Shown: positions 35,023-45,100, counted from the stretch's first letter. The stretch: DNA of 64,000 bases from JACVRU01 sp040902725 (GCA_040902725.1 JBBDWU010000024.1:62001-126000), one strand, 5' to 3'. Program-made: numbers and translations. The notes: generated from the letters alone by a model not told the origin.

Positions 35023-36876
35023 TCAGCCCACGACGGTAGTCGGCGGAGCTGCTTCCCGCTCCTCGATCCAGGGGTGATCGGGACCAGGCCAGATGGCGCA
35101 GAACTGAGAGACGAGCCACCGTGTGCGTTCGGCGATCGCTTCCTCGTCGAACCGCTCCGGGTAGCGCTCGATTAGCCGCGCGTTCAACAGGAGCCGCGAC
35201 TCTGCGTTCAAGCCCTTCTGTTTCTTTGCCCACCCTTCGTGCTGGAGCGCGCTGTTCAGTCCGCCCGCGACCAGCGTCAGGTTCCCTAGTCGATGAATCG
35301 ACCGCTGACGGATGTCGCGCGCGGCCTCTTCGTCCTCGGGCGAGAGGCCCTCTGGAAGTGCCCAGTTGGTCTCCCAGCTTTGCGGAAGCAGATGCTCAAG
35401 TGACAGATTCGTGGGGATCTCGAGGATGTCCGTCTTGTTCGAATAGAGCGACTGCTCGACACCTCCGAGAGCCATGACCAAGCGCCGCTTCGCGATGTTG
35501 TTGTAGGCGTCATGGGTTTCGTAGTAGGAGATGAGCTCTGCGTCCGTGGGCCAGCGGCTGATCTCGCCTGTTCCGGCGCGTAGCTCGTCGAGCAGGATCT
35601 CGTCGGCGCGGGCCGAATCCTCGGCGATGCGGCCAATCAAGACCGGCATCTGGACGTTGTAGTTCTTCTCTGTCATTCGCAGCAGCGACCGCCGCACCAG
35701 CCAGCTCTCGAGGATCTTCAGCGCCCGACGTCGCCTGTCCTCACGTAGGTCCGGCTGGCGGAACAGCAGCAGCACGAGCGGTAGGACAGTCGTGATGTCG
35801 AGCGATGCAAGGCGCTGGAAGAAGAGCGCCTCGTCGCTGCCGGGCGGCATCGAGTCGAACCCGCGCATGGTTTGCGCATCGCGGCAGACCTCCCTGATTA
35901 GCTCGTCCATTTGGGGCGGCGGCGATGCTTGCAGGATCTGCTTCCTGAACGTTGTGAAGAGTTCGGTCGCTGGCGTGATTCGTCGGAGCTTCATCGTCAG
36001 CCAGTGCATTAGGAACAGGTCAGCGCGGGGGCGAAAGAGTCGGCCCTGCCGCTGGGCGGCCCGCCAGTAGTCGTCATCGAGTTCGGGCTTCCAGACGTTC
36101 TCGTAGAGGTGGTCGACGTCGAGACCCTGTCGTGCGGCCTCATGGAAGACCGCGTTCTTGACCAGATCGAGCGCGAGGAGCGGCGTTCCACGCGCATTCA
36201 GAGTCTCGAAGATGACCTGTGCGTTGTCGCCTTGCTCGAGCGTGATGGACACCATCCGGAGCAGGTCGCAGAGCGTCACCTGGAGCGTTCGCAGCCAAAC
36301 CACTCTCTGATCGTCGTCCGGGGCATCTGCCAGCCAGTCAACGATGCGGGCGACGAAGTACGCGTACGCCTCATCAATGCGGTTGTCGGGATCGTCTTCG
36401 CGGGCCAGATCGGGTCCCCCACGGCGGACAACAGCCGCGAACGCAGACCTGTTCTTGTTCGTGGGCCAGACCTTCCAGAGATCTTCGCCCGCCGCCTTCA
36501 ACGGGCGATTGCGGATGAGGCTGAGTAGGACCTCGGCATCGTTCTCAGCGGCAAGGTCGAGCGCCACGTTTCCCGCGGCGGCCAGGAGAACCTGGAGGGT
36601 CGTCAATCGTTGCTGGCCGTCGATGACCGTGTAAACCGGGATGGAGCCCGGAGCCTGAGTCTCTTGGTCGAGAACGATGGCGCCGAGGAAGTGCGACCAG
36701 TGGCCATTCGGTCCAGGCTGGCCGCTCAGCTGGTGGTCGAGCAACACCCGAATGTCCTCCCAGAGCGGCTCCCATTGGTCCGACTCGTTCCAGACGTAGG
36801 GGCGCTGGTAGAGCGGTACGACATAGCGGACGTCGCGCTCAAACAGCTCCGTTACGGTGCGGGTCTCAGGCTTCAC
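35023..36876 (-). CDS. DUF262-DUF1524 (GmrSD-like) nuclease protein
   Basis: A 617-residue protein with both halves of the type IV modification-dependent GmrSD nuclease. The DUF262 part starts near residue 10 (YVVPLYQRPYVWNE) and has the nucleotide-binding DGQQRLTTLQVLL; FETLNARGTPLLALDLVKN follows at about 220. The C-terminal DUF1524 His-Asn-type nuclease has SLEHLLPQSWE and, 50 residues on, IHRLGNLTLVAGGLNS. Related proteins (GmrSD, SspE) cut glucosylated or otherwise modified phage DNA using NTP hydrolysis. Which modification is sensed here is unknown. It is first in a two-gene operon with the 220-residue protein. Confidence 0.88.
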   Translation of the reverse strand: MKPETRTVTELFERDVRYVVPLYQRPYVWNESDQWEPLWEDIRVLLDHQLSGQPGPNGHWSHFLGAIVLDQETQAPGSIPVYTVIDGQQRLTTLQVLLAAAGNVALDLAAENDAEVLLSLIRNRPLKAAGEDLWKVWPTNKNRSAFAAVVRRGGPDLAREDDPDNRIDEAYAYFVARIVDWLADAPDDDQRVVWLRTLQVTLCDLLRMVSITLEQGDNAQVIFETLNARGTPLLALDLVKNAVFHEAARQGLDVDHLYENVWKPELDDDYWRAAQRQGRLFRPRADLFLMHWLTMKLRRITPATELFTTFRKQILQASPPPQMDELIREVCRDAQTMRGFDSMPPGSDEALFFQRLASLDITTVLPLVLLLFRQPDLREDRRRRALKILESWLVRRSLLRMTEKNYNVQMPVLIGRIAEDSARADEILLDELRAGTGEISRWPTDAELISYYETHDAYNNIAKRRLVMALGGVEQSLYSNKTDILEIPTNLSLEHLLPQSWETNWALPEGLSPEDEEAARDIRQRSIHRLGNLTLVAGGLNSALQHEGWAKKQKGLNAESRLLLNARLIERYPERFDEEAIAERTRWLVSQFCAIWPGPDHPWIEEREAAPPTTVVG

Positions 36877-36993
36877 GTCCTACAGGGTAAGCGGTTGGTC
36901 GAACAAGTTGAAGTTCGCAACCGGGGCGACCCGTGGAAGCGGAGAGGAACTTGCTCGGGCTGAGCGGGGATTGAACTCGTGCAGAACTATTAG

Positions 36994-37056
36994 AAGCAGC
37001 ACTACCGCCGCTCAACCGGCGGGTACGTGAGTGCGATCCTGATGGCCTACGCGGTT
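36994..37056 (+). pseudogene. Remnant of a gnat 3' end (right direct repeat)
   Basis: The bases read in frame as KQHYRRSTGGYVSAILMAYAV, matching the last part of the GNAT protein at 31819 (KQHYRRSNGEYVDAILMAC). No gnat sequence precedes it. In-frame preservation shows that it once belonged to a complete gene, and the ILMAYAV end looks more normal for the family than the tail now on the intact gene. It forms the right border of the 4.7 kb insert. The remainder of 36877-37117 holds no gene that I can see. Confidence 0.75.
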
Positions 37057-37117
37057 CCCCAATCCTCTCGTCGCGTCGCTCTGATACAGCCGACGTCGTC
37101 CATACCCTCTGCCGTCC

Positions 37118-37744
37118 ATGGATGATGGTGTCTGGATCGTCGTAAGCGCAGGGGTTGGCGGGCTTGTCGGCCTTGCTGGCGGGTACGTCGAGAGGACCGC
37201 CCGCGCGCGCAGCGACTTCGTCGCCGCCGCAGCCGCGTGGCTGGCGGCCATCGATGCGCTCGCGCTTGCCGCCCAACTCCATTTGCCGGCCGCGATGCCC
37301 TCCGCACAGCCACTTGGCCGGGCCCTCGACTGGCTTGCCGGTCAGGTCGAATCCATCCTGGGCGCTGAGCGGACCGAAACGCTTCGCGTCTTGATGCAGT
37401 GGCCGTTGTTGAAGCACTTTGAGGCCGCCCGTAGCCGAGCGTCGGAGGCGACCGCTCGACTTGTGCTCAGCGCTCCGACATGGCTGCTTCGTCGGCTCGA
37501 GCCACACCTTGACGAATTCGAGGCGTGGATGCGGCATCCGGCGGATGAGGAGCTTCGGCGCCAATGGGAATCCAGTGCCCGGCCGGAGATCGTTCGCTTG
37601 CTGAGGCGCGCGACGCGCCCTCTGCCACATCGACTATTAGCCGCAGCTAGTCGCTACCCGCTCGCCCGTGCGTCTGCTTGGATCTCTGTGTCGAAGTTGA
37701 TGTACCGCTCGAGGACCACGGGGGGCGATTTGTCGACGAAGTAG
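37118..37744 (+). CDS. Hypothetical protein with N-terminal membrane helix
   Basis: A 208-residue protein, no family recognised. Residues 5-24 form a Gly-rich hydrophobic helix (VWIVVSAGVGGLVGLAGGYV), then Arg and a mostly helical body with several Trp (ATAWLAAIDALAL-like, WLLRRLEPHLDEFEAWM). Its 3' end overlaps the convergent YEATS-like gene by 91 nt (37654-37744), which is unusual; perhaps the true product is shorter or the end has been disrupted. It lies just right of the gnat remnant. Confidence 0.5.
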   Translation: MDDGVWIVVSAGVGGLVGLAGGYVERTARARSDFVAAAAAWLAAIDALALAAQLHLPAAMPSAQPLGRALDWLAGQVESILGAERTETLRVLMQWPLLKHFEAARSRASEATARLVLSAPTWLLRRLEPHLDEFEAWMRHPADEELRRQWESSARPEIVRLLRRATRPLPHRLLAAASRYPLARASAWISVSKLMYRSRTTGGDLSTK

Positions 37745-38394
37745 ACCTTCGCGAGGCAGAGCATCGGGCCCCAGAGTGAGATTTCGATTTCGAAGGCGTC
37801 TTCAGAGCGCGTGCATACAAGCGAGTGATCGTTGAACTTCGGACCAAGGGTGTACTCGACAACTCTGATAAGCCCGTGCGCGAGAGGACCATCGCCGTGC
37901 TGGTGCAATCGAATGACTACGTCGGCTACCTGGCCCGGCTTCGACGAGGCCCGCCAGCTGTGCACAAGGAAGAGCCCTCGACTCTCCTCGTACCGCCTTA
38001 CGCGGAGATCGTTCAGTTCTTCCCAAGAAGGAGTCGGCTCTTTCGGCTCGGCTACAGCCGGCAGGCCGGGGTTCCGTCCGAAGCCGTGCGCCTCCATCGT
38101 TCGATTGATCTCGTCGAGGTAGGCGGCCAGTCCACTTGGATCCACTGGCGGCCGCCACTCAGGCGCGTGAGGTCTCTCTGAGATGTCCGGGTGCGTGCCA
38201 TGCACCTCCGAGTGGCGACCTGCCAGATGGAGGACCATCGCCCAGAGGAGAGCCAGACTCCCGATGAGCACAACGCCGAGCCCGATTCCGAACCAAACGC
38301 CAAGTAGGCTTCCTCCAACTGCGACAACGGCGCTTCCGAGCGCCAACCAAAAGACGGCGGAGTCCGTTAGAGACGCTCGGCCGGCCTTGGACAT
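37654..38394 (-). CDS. Two-helix membrane protein with prokaryotic-YEATS-like domain
   Basis: A 246-residue protein. Residues 12-55 form two membrane helices separated by a short turn. A charged linker is followed by WEELNDLRVRRYEESRGLFLVHSWR, then a beta-rich C-terminal domain: VEYTLGPKFNDHSLVC, DAFEIEISLWGPMLCLAKVYF and PVVLERYINFD. The Tyr-x-Leu-x-Pro-x-Phe, Trp-Gly and final Leu-x-x-Tyr-Leu/Ile pattern resembles pYEATS domains, reported in membrane or TIR-linked defence-type proteins. The domain call is by eye. It ends inside the convergent 208-residue gene. Confidence 0.55.
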   Translation of the reverse strand: MSKAGRASLTDSAVFWLALGSAVVAVGGSLLGVWFGIGLGVVLIGSLALLWAMVLHLAGRHSEVHGTHPDISERPHAPEWRPPVDPSGLAAYLDEINRTMEAHGFGRNPGLPAVAEPKEPTPSWEELNDLRVRRYEESRGLFLVHSWRASSKPGQVADVVIRLHQHGDGPLAHGLIRVVEYTLGPKFNDHSLVCTRSEDAFEIEISLWGPMLCLAKVYFVDKSPPVVLERYINFDTEIQADARASG

Positions 38395-38423
38395 GGCGCC
38401 AGCATACGTCCGGTCTTGTCTCC

Positions 38424-41400
38424 CTAATTTGGCGGGAGCACGGCCAACCAGCAGACGACGCCGACGTCGTCCTCAGTGATCGGTTCCGGAGCTTCCTCGG
38501 CCTCGACTGCTCGCAGTCCGAGCCGGCGGACGAGCGCAACAACCTGCGCCGCCGCCTCATTTGGCGACACGCGCTCCTCGCTCAATTCCGCCCGGATCTC
38601 GTTAAGCGCCCGGCGCACGGCTCCACTGCGCTCCACCTCAAGCGCGGCAGCCGCCTCCTCGGCGCCCTCCGGGAGGATCACCGATGGATCCCGAAGCAGC
38701 GTGAGCGCCCACCTCTGCGCGGGACCGATCGCCGCCTCGGCCGCGCGCGGATCCGCGCGCTCGTTGTGCACACGGACGATGTCCTCGACGGCGCGGAGCC
38801 ACGCCGACTCGAGATCGACCTCACCCAACTCCGCCTCCGGCAGCCCCGTCGGGTCGATCCGCCGCAAGATCGGCAGCTCCGAGTCGAGCAGCTCGCCGTC
38901 GTCGCCGAGCTCGACGAAGCGCCAGTAGCGGTAGTCGTCGGGCGGCCGCGTCCGCGTCGCGAAGAACACGCCGGCTCGTCCCCGCGCGGCCGCCGCGGGC
39001 GTCTGTCGCACCACAGCACCGATTCCCCAGGGCAGCGCGAGGATCCGCTGGAGCTCCCCCTCCTCGAACGCGCGCATCACCAGCGCACGCAGCTGCTCGC
39101 CGAGGAACGCGCCCGACAGCGCCTCCTCGTCCTCCGCCTCGAGCGCCTCCAGCTCCCCGGCCTCGAGCCGCTCGGCATACGCCCGCAGCCCCACCTCGAC
39201 GCCCTCGATCACCTCGACCTCCATCCCGAAGACGCCGGCGGCGCGAATCTTGCGGCGCACGACCGTCTCGATGCGGAGCAACTCCTCGAGCTCGCCAGGC
39301 TCGGGGAGCATCGTCGTCAGGAACACCTCCTCGTGCGGCGAGAGCAGGCGGATCACGCGCCCGTTCCGCTGCACGACGCGCTGGGGGTTCCAGGGCATGT
39401 CGTACGAGATCACCGCCTGCGCCTGCTGGAGGTTCTGGCCCTCCGACATGACGTCCGTCGACAGGAGCAGATCGACCTCGCCATCCGGCGGTTTGTAGCC
39501 GGGCTCGACGACCGTGTCGGGCGCGAACCTCGCGATGAGCCGGGTGCGCTCGTCGGGCTCGCTCTCGCCGCCGATCACCATGACGCGCTCCCGCCCACCG
39601 ATGCGCTCGGGGAGATGCTCGTCGAGGTACCGGATCGTCTCGCCATAGGTGGCGAAGACCGCGATCTTCTGTGCGGGGCTCTGCTCGAGCAGCTCCCGCA
39701 GCAGACGCAGCTTCGGGTCCGTCTCGGGCGAGAGCGACGCGAGCAGGTCGCGGATCGCCACGAGGTGCTCGCGATCCTGCGCGACGATTGCGCCGTACTC
39801 GGGGTCGAACTCGCCCGCCGGGCGCAGCTCCGAGTCCGCCGAGAGCTCCTCCTCGAGCCAGCCCGCGAGCCCGGTCTCGCCGCCCTCCACGTGCGCCGCC
39901 TGCCGTAGCGTCTCCTTGGAAGGGACGACCCCGCGGCCGTCGTCCCACGCGAGTAGGAAGGCGTCGTGCGCCGCGATCATCCGCTCGACGGTCGCCAGGC
40001 ACGCCGCCCAGCAGGACTCGAAACGCTTCAGAAGCTGGGACTGGAGCAACGCGCCGAGTTGGCCTTCCGCGGGATCCTCGGCCTCCTCGAGCAGCCACCT
40101 CGTCGGCCTGTAGCGCGCCATCTCGAGCTTCGCGATACGGCCGGTGATCTGCGCGAAGAACCCCGGGTGTGCCTCGTCGAGGTCGTACCGCCGCGTCTCC
40201 GGCCGCGGCTCCGGGAACCGGACGGGCGTGCCGTCCGGGAAGGTCGCGCTCGGGTAGTGCTCCTGGATGAAACGCCGGTCGCGCCGGACGGACACGGCGT
40301 CCGCGAGCGGGAAGAGCAGCTCCGGCGCGAGGCTCTCCGGGTCGCGCTCGTTTGCGCCGGCGTTCAGGAAGAGGCGCTTCGCCGACGGTATCCCGATCGG
40401 CGCGAACGCGCGATCGTGCCGCGCGAACAGCATCACGAGGTTGTAAAGGTCCCAGAGCGTGTTGTTCACCGGCGTCGCGCTCAGGAAGACCGCGTGCTTG
40501 GGCTCGCCGCCCAGCAGCCTGTTCATGGCCGCGTGCCAGGTCGTGTCCTCGTTGCGGAGCGCGTGCGCCTCGTCGACGACGACGAGCCGGTAGGCGTCCT
40601 TGTCCACTGGCAGGTGGCGGCGCGGCCTCGACGCCTCCGGGTTGAGCTGCTCGTCGGTGGCCAGCTCGTTGTAGGAGAACACCTGTGCCGGCAGCAGCGT
40701 CGCCGCGATCCGCTTCGCCCAGTTGTCCTTGAGCTGCGCCGGGCAGACGACGAGCGCGAGTCGCCCCTGCTCGAGCGCGTACTCCTCGATGAACGCGAGG
40801 CCGACCTCGGTCTTACCGGTGCCGACGCCGTCCGCGTAGACGACGCCGCCGTGTCGCTGGAGGATGCGACGCGCCCGCTCGTAGCCGTCGCGCTGGAACG
40901 AAGCGAGGTGGACGGCCACGATCTCGCCCGCCGGCTTTGTCTCCACCTCCGCCCCGTACAGCTCGGCGAGCGCGCGCAGGTAGACGGTCTGCGCATCGAC
41001 CAGCCCCAGCGCCGGGAAGAGCAGCTCGCGCAGCTCGTCGGCGAACGGCGCGGCCTGCTCCCAGAGGCCGTCGAACCAGCGGATCGCCGCGCGGCTCGGG
41101 GCCGGGTTGTAGTCGACGATCCCGAGCTCGAGGTTCCGCTCGAGCCCGGCGCCGGTCAGGTTCGCCGAGGTGACGAGCGCCGCGCGGGGATCCTCCTCGC
41201 TGCCGAAGAGGTACGCCTTGCCGTGGAGGAAGCGCTGCACGTAACGGCGGACCTCGACGCGGCCGGACGAGAGCCACTGCTCGACCGCGTGGAGCCGTTC
41301 CGCGGCACGGCTGGGCGGGAAGCGGGAGAAGTCGCGCTCGCCCTCGAGAAAGGCGAGCTGCGTCTCGAAGGCGATGTTCGGCAGCTCCGCGCCCAGTCCC

Positions 41401-41597
41401 GGCTGCGGGATCGCGCCGAGGAGGAGGCGGACCTCCCGCTCGTCCTCGTCCAGCACGGTCGCGAGATGATGAAGCCCGCCGAGATCGACGTAGCCGGTCG
41501 CGACGGAGAGGGCCCGCCCGCCGAGATCGCCGACGAGATACGCGAGCCCGTCGGCATGGTCTCGTCGCAGGTTGTCGAGGACGTCGGGGCGCGTCAC
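38424..41597 (-). CDS. PLD-SNF2 fusion helicase
   Basis: A 1057-residue protein. The N-terminal ~200 residues are a phospholipase-D-like nuclease domain whose motif is FLHGKAYLFG...TSANLTGAGL (one H-x-K). Then comes an SNF2/SF2 helicase: GVGTGKTEVGLAF (motif I), VVVDEAHALRN (II), FLSATPVNN (III), STDVMSEGQNLQQA (V) and RVVQRNGRVIRL (VI). The last 250 residues are helical and acidic. This architecture is found in defence loci such as DISARM-like and restriction systems. The GTG at 41597 overlaps the nucleotidyltransferase stop (GTGA), which decides the start. Third gene of the operon 46122-38424. Confidence 0.88.
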   Translation of the reverse strand: MTRPDVLDNLRRDHADGLAYLVGDLGGRALSVATGYVDLGGLHHLATVLDEDEREVRLLLGAIPQPGLGAELPNIAFETQLAFLEGERDFSRFPPSRAAERLHAVEQWLSSGRVEVRRYVQRFLHGKAYLFGSEEDPRAALVTSANLTGAGLERNLELGIVDYNPAPSRAAIRWFDGLWEQAAPFADELRELLFPALGLVDAQTVYLRALAELYGAEVETKPAGEIVAVHLASFQRDGYERARRILQRHGGVVYADGVGTGKTEVGLAFIEEYALEQGRLALVVCPAQLKDNWAKRIAATLLPAQVFSYNELATDEQLNPEASRPRRHLPVDKDAYRLVVVDEAHALRNEDTTWHAAMNRLLGGEPKHAVFLSATPVNNTLWDLYNLVMLFARHDRAFAPIGIPSAKRLFLNAGANERDPESLAPELLFPLADAVSVRRDRRFIQEHYPSATFPDGTPVRFPEPRPETRRYDLDEAHPGFFAQITGRIAKLEMARYRPTRWLLEEAEDPAEGQLGALLQSQLLKRFESCWAACLATVERMIAAHDAFLLAWDDGRGVVPSKETLRQAAHVEGGETGLAGWLEEELSADSELRPAGEFDPEYGAIVAQDREHLVAIRDLLASLSPETDPKLRLLRELLEQSPAQKIAVFATYGETIRYLDEHLPERIGGRERVMVIGGESEPDERTRLIARFAPDTVVEPGYKPPDGEVDLLLSTDVMSEGQNLQQAQAVISYDMPWNPQRVVQRNGRVIRLLSPHEEVFLTTMLPEPGELEELLRIETVVRRKIRAAGVFGMEVEVIEGVEVGLRAYAERLEAGELEALEAEDEEALSGAFLGEQLRALVMRAFEEGELQRILALPWGIGAVVRQTPAAAARGRAGVFFATRTRPPDDYRYWRFVELGDDGELLDSELPILRRIDPTGLPEAELGEVDLESAWLRAVEDIVRVHNERADPRAAEAAIGPAQRWALTLLRDPSVILPEGAEEAAAALEVERSGAVRRALNEIRAELSEERVSPNEAAAQVVALVRRLGLRAVEAEEAPEPITEDDVGVVCWLAVLPPN

Positions 41598-42133
41598 GCC
41601 TGCGGATCTTCGCGGACCTGCTCCAGGGCGTCGACGTCGACGCGATCCTGCGGCCGGTCGGCTGCTCGCTTCATCGCGAGCAGGTCCTCGTAACTTGCGA
41701 AGAGAACCGTGCCGATTCCCGGAAGCTTCGCCTCGACTGCGTGCTCCCGAAGCTGCGCGAAGCCTTCGACGCCATCGACCCACTGGAGGACGTCGATTCG
41801 CCCCGCAGTCGTCCGGAGGGCCCAGTTCCCGCCTTCGTCGAGGCCTTCCGGCGAGAACGGGACCGGCAGCTCCTCCGGCCGGAAGTCGCCGATCTCAATC
41901 GGAGTCGCGTCAAGGGACGCAAGCGCGTCGTAGAGCCGCCGGTAGGTTTCCTGGTCGGGTCGGGGAGTGATGTCCAAGTCCTTCGTCGCCCGGACGTAGC
42001 CGTGGTGGATGACGGCGAAGCCGCCCACCACCACGAACTCGACATCGTGCTCAACGAGGGTGCGGAGGAGCGTCTCGGCATCGAGCTCTTCGGTCGGCCG
42101 CCAAGCGTGCGGCTCTCGCCACGGGCCGCTCAA
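41594..42133 (-). CDS. Nucleotidyltransferase (DUF6036/AbiEii-like) in methyltransferase operon
   Basis: A 179-residue NTase-fold protein. EFVVVGGFAVIHHGYVRATKDLDI carries the minimal NTase motif: Gly-Gly, then D-L-D; YEDLLAMKRAADRPQDRVDVDAL is the common C-terminal helix of the DUF6036/AbiEii-like group. Such enzymes can act as toxins that add nucleotides to tRNA, or as antitoxins. The TTG at 42133 is proposed because it overlaps the methyltransferase stop (TTGA); no other start lies before the conserved Gly-Gly strand except GTGs inside it. Sandwiched and coupled between the methyltransferase and the helicase, it should be an integral subunit. Confidence 0.78.
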   Translation of the reverse strand: MSGPWREPHAWRPTEELDAETLLRTLVEHDVEFVVVGGFAVIHHGYVRATKDLDITPRPDQETYRRLYDALASLDATPIEIGDFRPEELPVPFSPEGLDEGGNWALRTTAGRIDVLQWVDGVEGFAQLREHAVEAKLPGIGTVLFASYEDLLAMKRAADRPQDRVDVDALEQVREDPQA

Positions 42134-45100
42134 CTCTTGCGGCCGCTGACGGCGACGCGCGTCGCGAAGCGGCTGAGCGCGATGCCCTCCATCACTCGTT
42201 CGGCTGGCGTCGTCGATCCGTATTCCTGGCGCCGGATCGCATCCTCGTCCGGGAACCAGCCGGGCTCGCCCATCCGCGGCGCGATCTCGCGGAACTTCGC
42301 GCGGACACGCTCCCGGTAGGGCTCCGGGACGGCGTCGAGGGTGAAGTCGGCGAAGATCGTCTCGAGGTCGTCCTCGTCGAGGCCGTAGGCGCGCGCGACC
42401 AACGCGTCGATCTCGGCACGCAGCTCGTCCCACTCTTCCTGGGTCAGCGGCCCGACGTCCACGCCGGTCGCGGCAGCGAACTCGGCGAAGCGGTCGTCTG
42501 GGCAGGAGAGCCGGGCGGCGGCGCGCACGATCCGCTCGTGGGCGCGGTCGTCCAGCTTCGGGACGAGCAGGCCCTCGAGGATGAAGAAGTTGAGGTTTCT
42601 TTCGACGAAGCGGCGGGCCTGCCAGTCGAACGGGAGGCTGTTCATCACTCCGAGGCAGCAGGCGCGGTCGGGGGCGTCGCCCTTGACGAAGGTGAGGTAT
42701 GGGGCCTTGTTGGTCAGGAATGTCCGGGGCGGGACGAGCACCGCGATCACGGTACGGAAGTTGAGCCGGTTCGTGACGTCACGGAACGCGACGCGCGCGT
42801 TCCCGACCTCCCGGTCCGCGGCCGCTGCGCGCTCTTCCGCGGAATGTTGCTCAGCGAGGAGCGACCCCTTGCCCGGGTTTGGCTTGTGCGCCTTCTTCAT
42901 CACGTCTGCGGTTGGTGGGCAAAGTCGTGCCTCGGTGCCGTGCGGGTCGTACTGGTCGAAGCTCGCGCCCTTCCAGAGCGGCCAGCCGCTCGTCGCGTTC
43001 TTCCACAGCTCCTTGTCGAGCGACTCGTCCAGCTCGCGGACCGGCACCGAGCGCCAGCGACCGCCGCCGAACGCGAACGGCGTTCCACCTTGGCGAATCT
43101 TGCCGAGCGTGTCCGCGTCGGCTTGCGAGGGCAGAAGCGGCACCTCAAGGTTTCCGCCGAGCGCTGCACGGCGGAGCAGGATCCCGGCGGACGCTACTTG
43201 CGCCGCGAATGCTTCAGCCGAGTCGGCGACACCTGCGACCTCGAACGGGCGCGTTGCGGAGGGAGGCTCGTTTGCGGTAACGACCAGCACGCTCGCGTAT
43301 TGCGCATGAGTATCGAACATCCAGCGGCCTGCGTTCACTAGAAAGTCGATTCGCTCGACGCTGGTCGCGCCGAACAGCCACTCGCGGAAATCAGTTGATC
43401 CCTTGCCGAGGAAGGCTGTCCGCGGCAGCACGACCGCGAGTGTCCCGCCCGCGCGGAGGATGCCTCGGTAGCGCTGGCAGAAGAACTTGTAGAGGTCGGG
43501 ATCGCCGGCGCCGCTCGTGTAGCTCGGCTCGCGTGCGAAGTACATCCGCATCGCCGCGGCCTCCTCCAGCTCCTGCCTCAGACGCGCTGCCAGCTCCGGT
43601 CGGTCGTCCCTGAGCCCCGCCAGCTCCTTGGCGCGCTCGTCAGCGGCGAGCCCGCGGAGACCGGGCTTGTAGCGAGCGTAGAACGCCAGCTCCTCGACCG
43701 TCACCTCTTCCCAGGGCGGGTTGCCGACGACGGCGTCGAAGCCGCCTGCGTCGCGGAACGCCTGCGGGAACTCGAGCGGCCAGTGGAAGCCGGGCTGGCC
43801 CGTCCAGATGTCGAGCTGCCCTCGCGCTTCCGCGGTCGCGGCCTGGATGCGCTCCTCGAGGCGCTTGCTCGCCTCGACCTCGTCGGGCGTGCGGTCCTGA
43901 ACGTCGAGGAGCTGGCGCTCGAGCGCGGCGCTCTGGTTCAGCGTCTCGCGGAGCAGGTCGCCGGCGAGGTCCTCGACGGCGGCGAGATCGGCGACGCCGA
44001 CGAGCGAGTTGCCGACGCGGATGTTGTGGTCGAGGTACGCGAGCGAAAGCCCTGGCACGAACGAGGCGAGCCAAAGCGAGATCTTCGCGATCTCCGCGCC
44101 CATCGGCGACAGGTCGACGCCATGGACGCAGTGCTTGAGCAGGAGCCGGCGCAGGAGCGCAACGTCCTCGATCCCAACGGCGTAGGTCCCGCCCGCGCCC
44201 GCTTTGAGGTCCTCGAGCTGTTTCCGGAGGGCGGGCAGCGGGCGGCGGGCGAGGAAGCGGGCGGTCGCGTCGGCGAGCTCATCGACGACGGCGACGAGAA
44301 AATGGGCGCTACCGCAGGCCGGATCAAGCACGCGGAACTCGAGCAGGCGCGCTGCCGCCGCCGCAGGATCGCTCTCGGCGAGACGCTCCACCTCCGCCAA
44401 GTGCCGCTCGAAGGCGGGCGCGACGCCCCGCCGCACGAGATGGCGCACGAGCGGCTCCGGCGTGTAGTAGACGCCGCCGCCCTTGCGGCCCCCCTCGTCC
44501 GTGAGCCAGAGCAGCTCGCCCTCCTCGACCTCCGCCTCATCCGGCTCGACGGCCACGTAGCGGTCGTGGCCCGCGTCGTAGCTGTAGGGACGGTCGGCGA
44601 CGGAGAGCCGAAGCGAGAGCAGCCCTTCGTAGATGTTCCCGAGGTGACCGATCTCGAGCCCGGAGAAGTCGTAGCCGTGGTCGCTCTCCGGATCAATCCC
44701 GAGCGCGGTCAGCGCCGGCGCGAGCGCCTCGTTGCGCAGCGATGCGCGCTCGAGGATCTCGGCGCCCTCGAAGCCATCCGCCGCGAAGAGAGCGCCGTTG
44801 TAGGCGGGCACGAGCCAGGTCTCCTCGCCGTCGCGGAGCGCAGCGACCAGCACCTTGATCCGGTCCCAGAGGATGGTCGAGCGGCCGGAGACGCCCGCGG
44901 CGGCGTCGCGGACGATCTGGGTGAAGGAGTGCGGTCGATACGCCTCGTTGTCGACCGGGAGATGGCGCGCGCTCTCGGCGTAGAGAAGGAAGAGCGCCCG
45001 GAAGACGAACGTCATCGCGGCAGCCTCGAGTTCCAGTCGAGCCTCGTCGTCCTCGAGGTCCACGCCCTCGCGTTCGGCCCATTCGCCGAGCTCGCGGCCG

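Larger units (their letters stand above)
32257..37056. mobile_element. Putative inserted module flanked by gnat-3' direct repeats
   Basis: The interval between two copies of the GNAT 3' end carries four genes: a coiled-coil membrane protein, an Mrr-like endonuclease with a membrane helix, an unknown 220-residue protein and a DUF262-DUF1524 protein. Their base use is visibly richer in A/T than the ggt-gnat genes to the left. Insertion at a gene's 3' end with duplication or replacement of that end resembles site-specific integration, but no integrase or transposase gene is present, so mobility is inference. Confidence 0.5.

Noticed and set aside
36962..36993. tRNA 3'-end-like sequence (GCGGGGATTGAACTCGTGC on the plus strand)
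   Set aside because: It resembles the reverse complement of a T-arm, which would fit an integration site, but the stem does not pair and no other tRNA arm is present.
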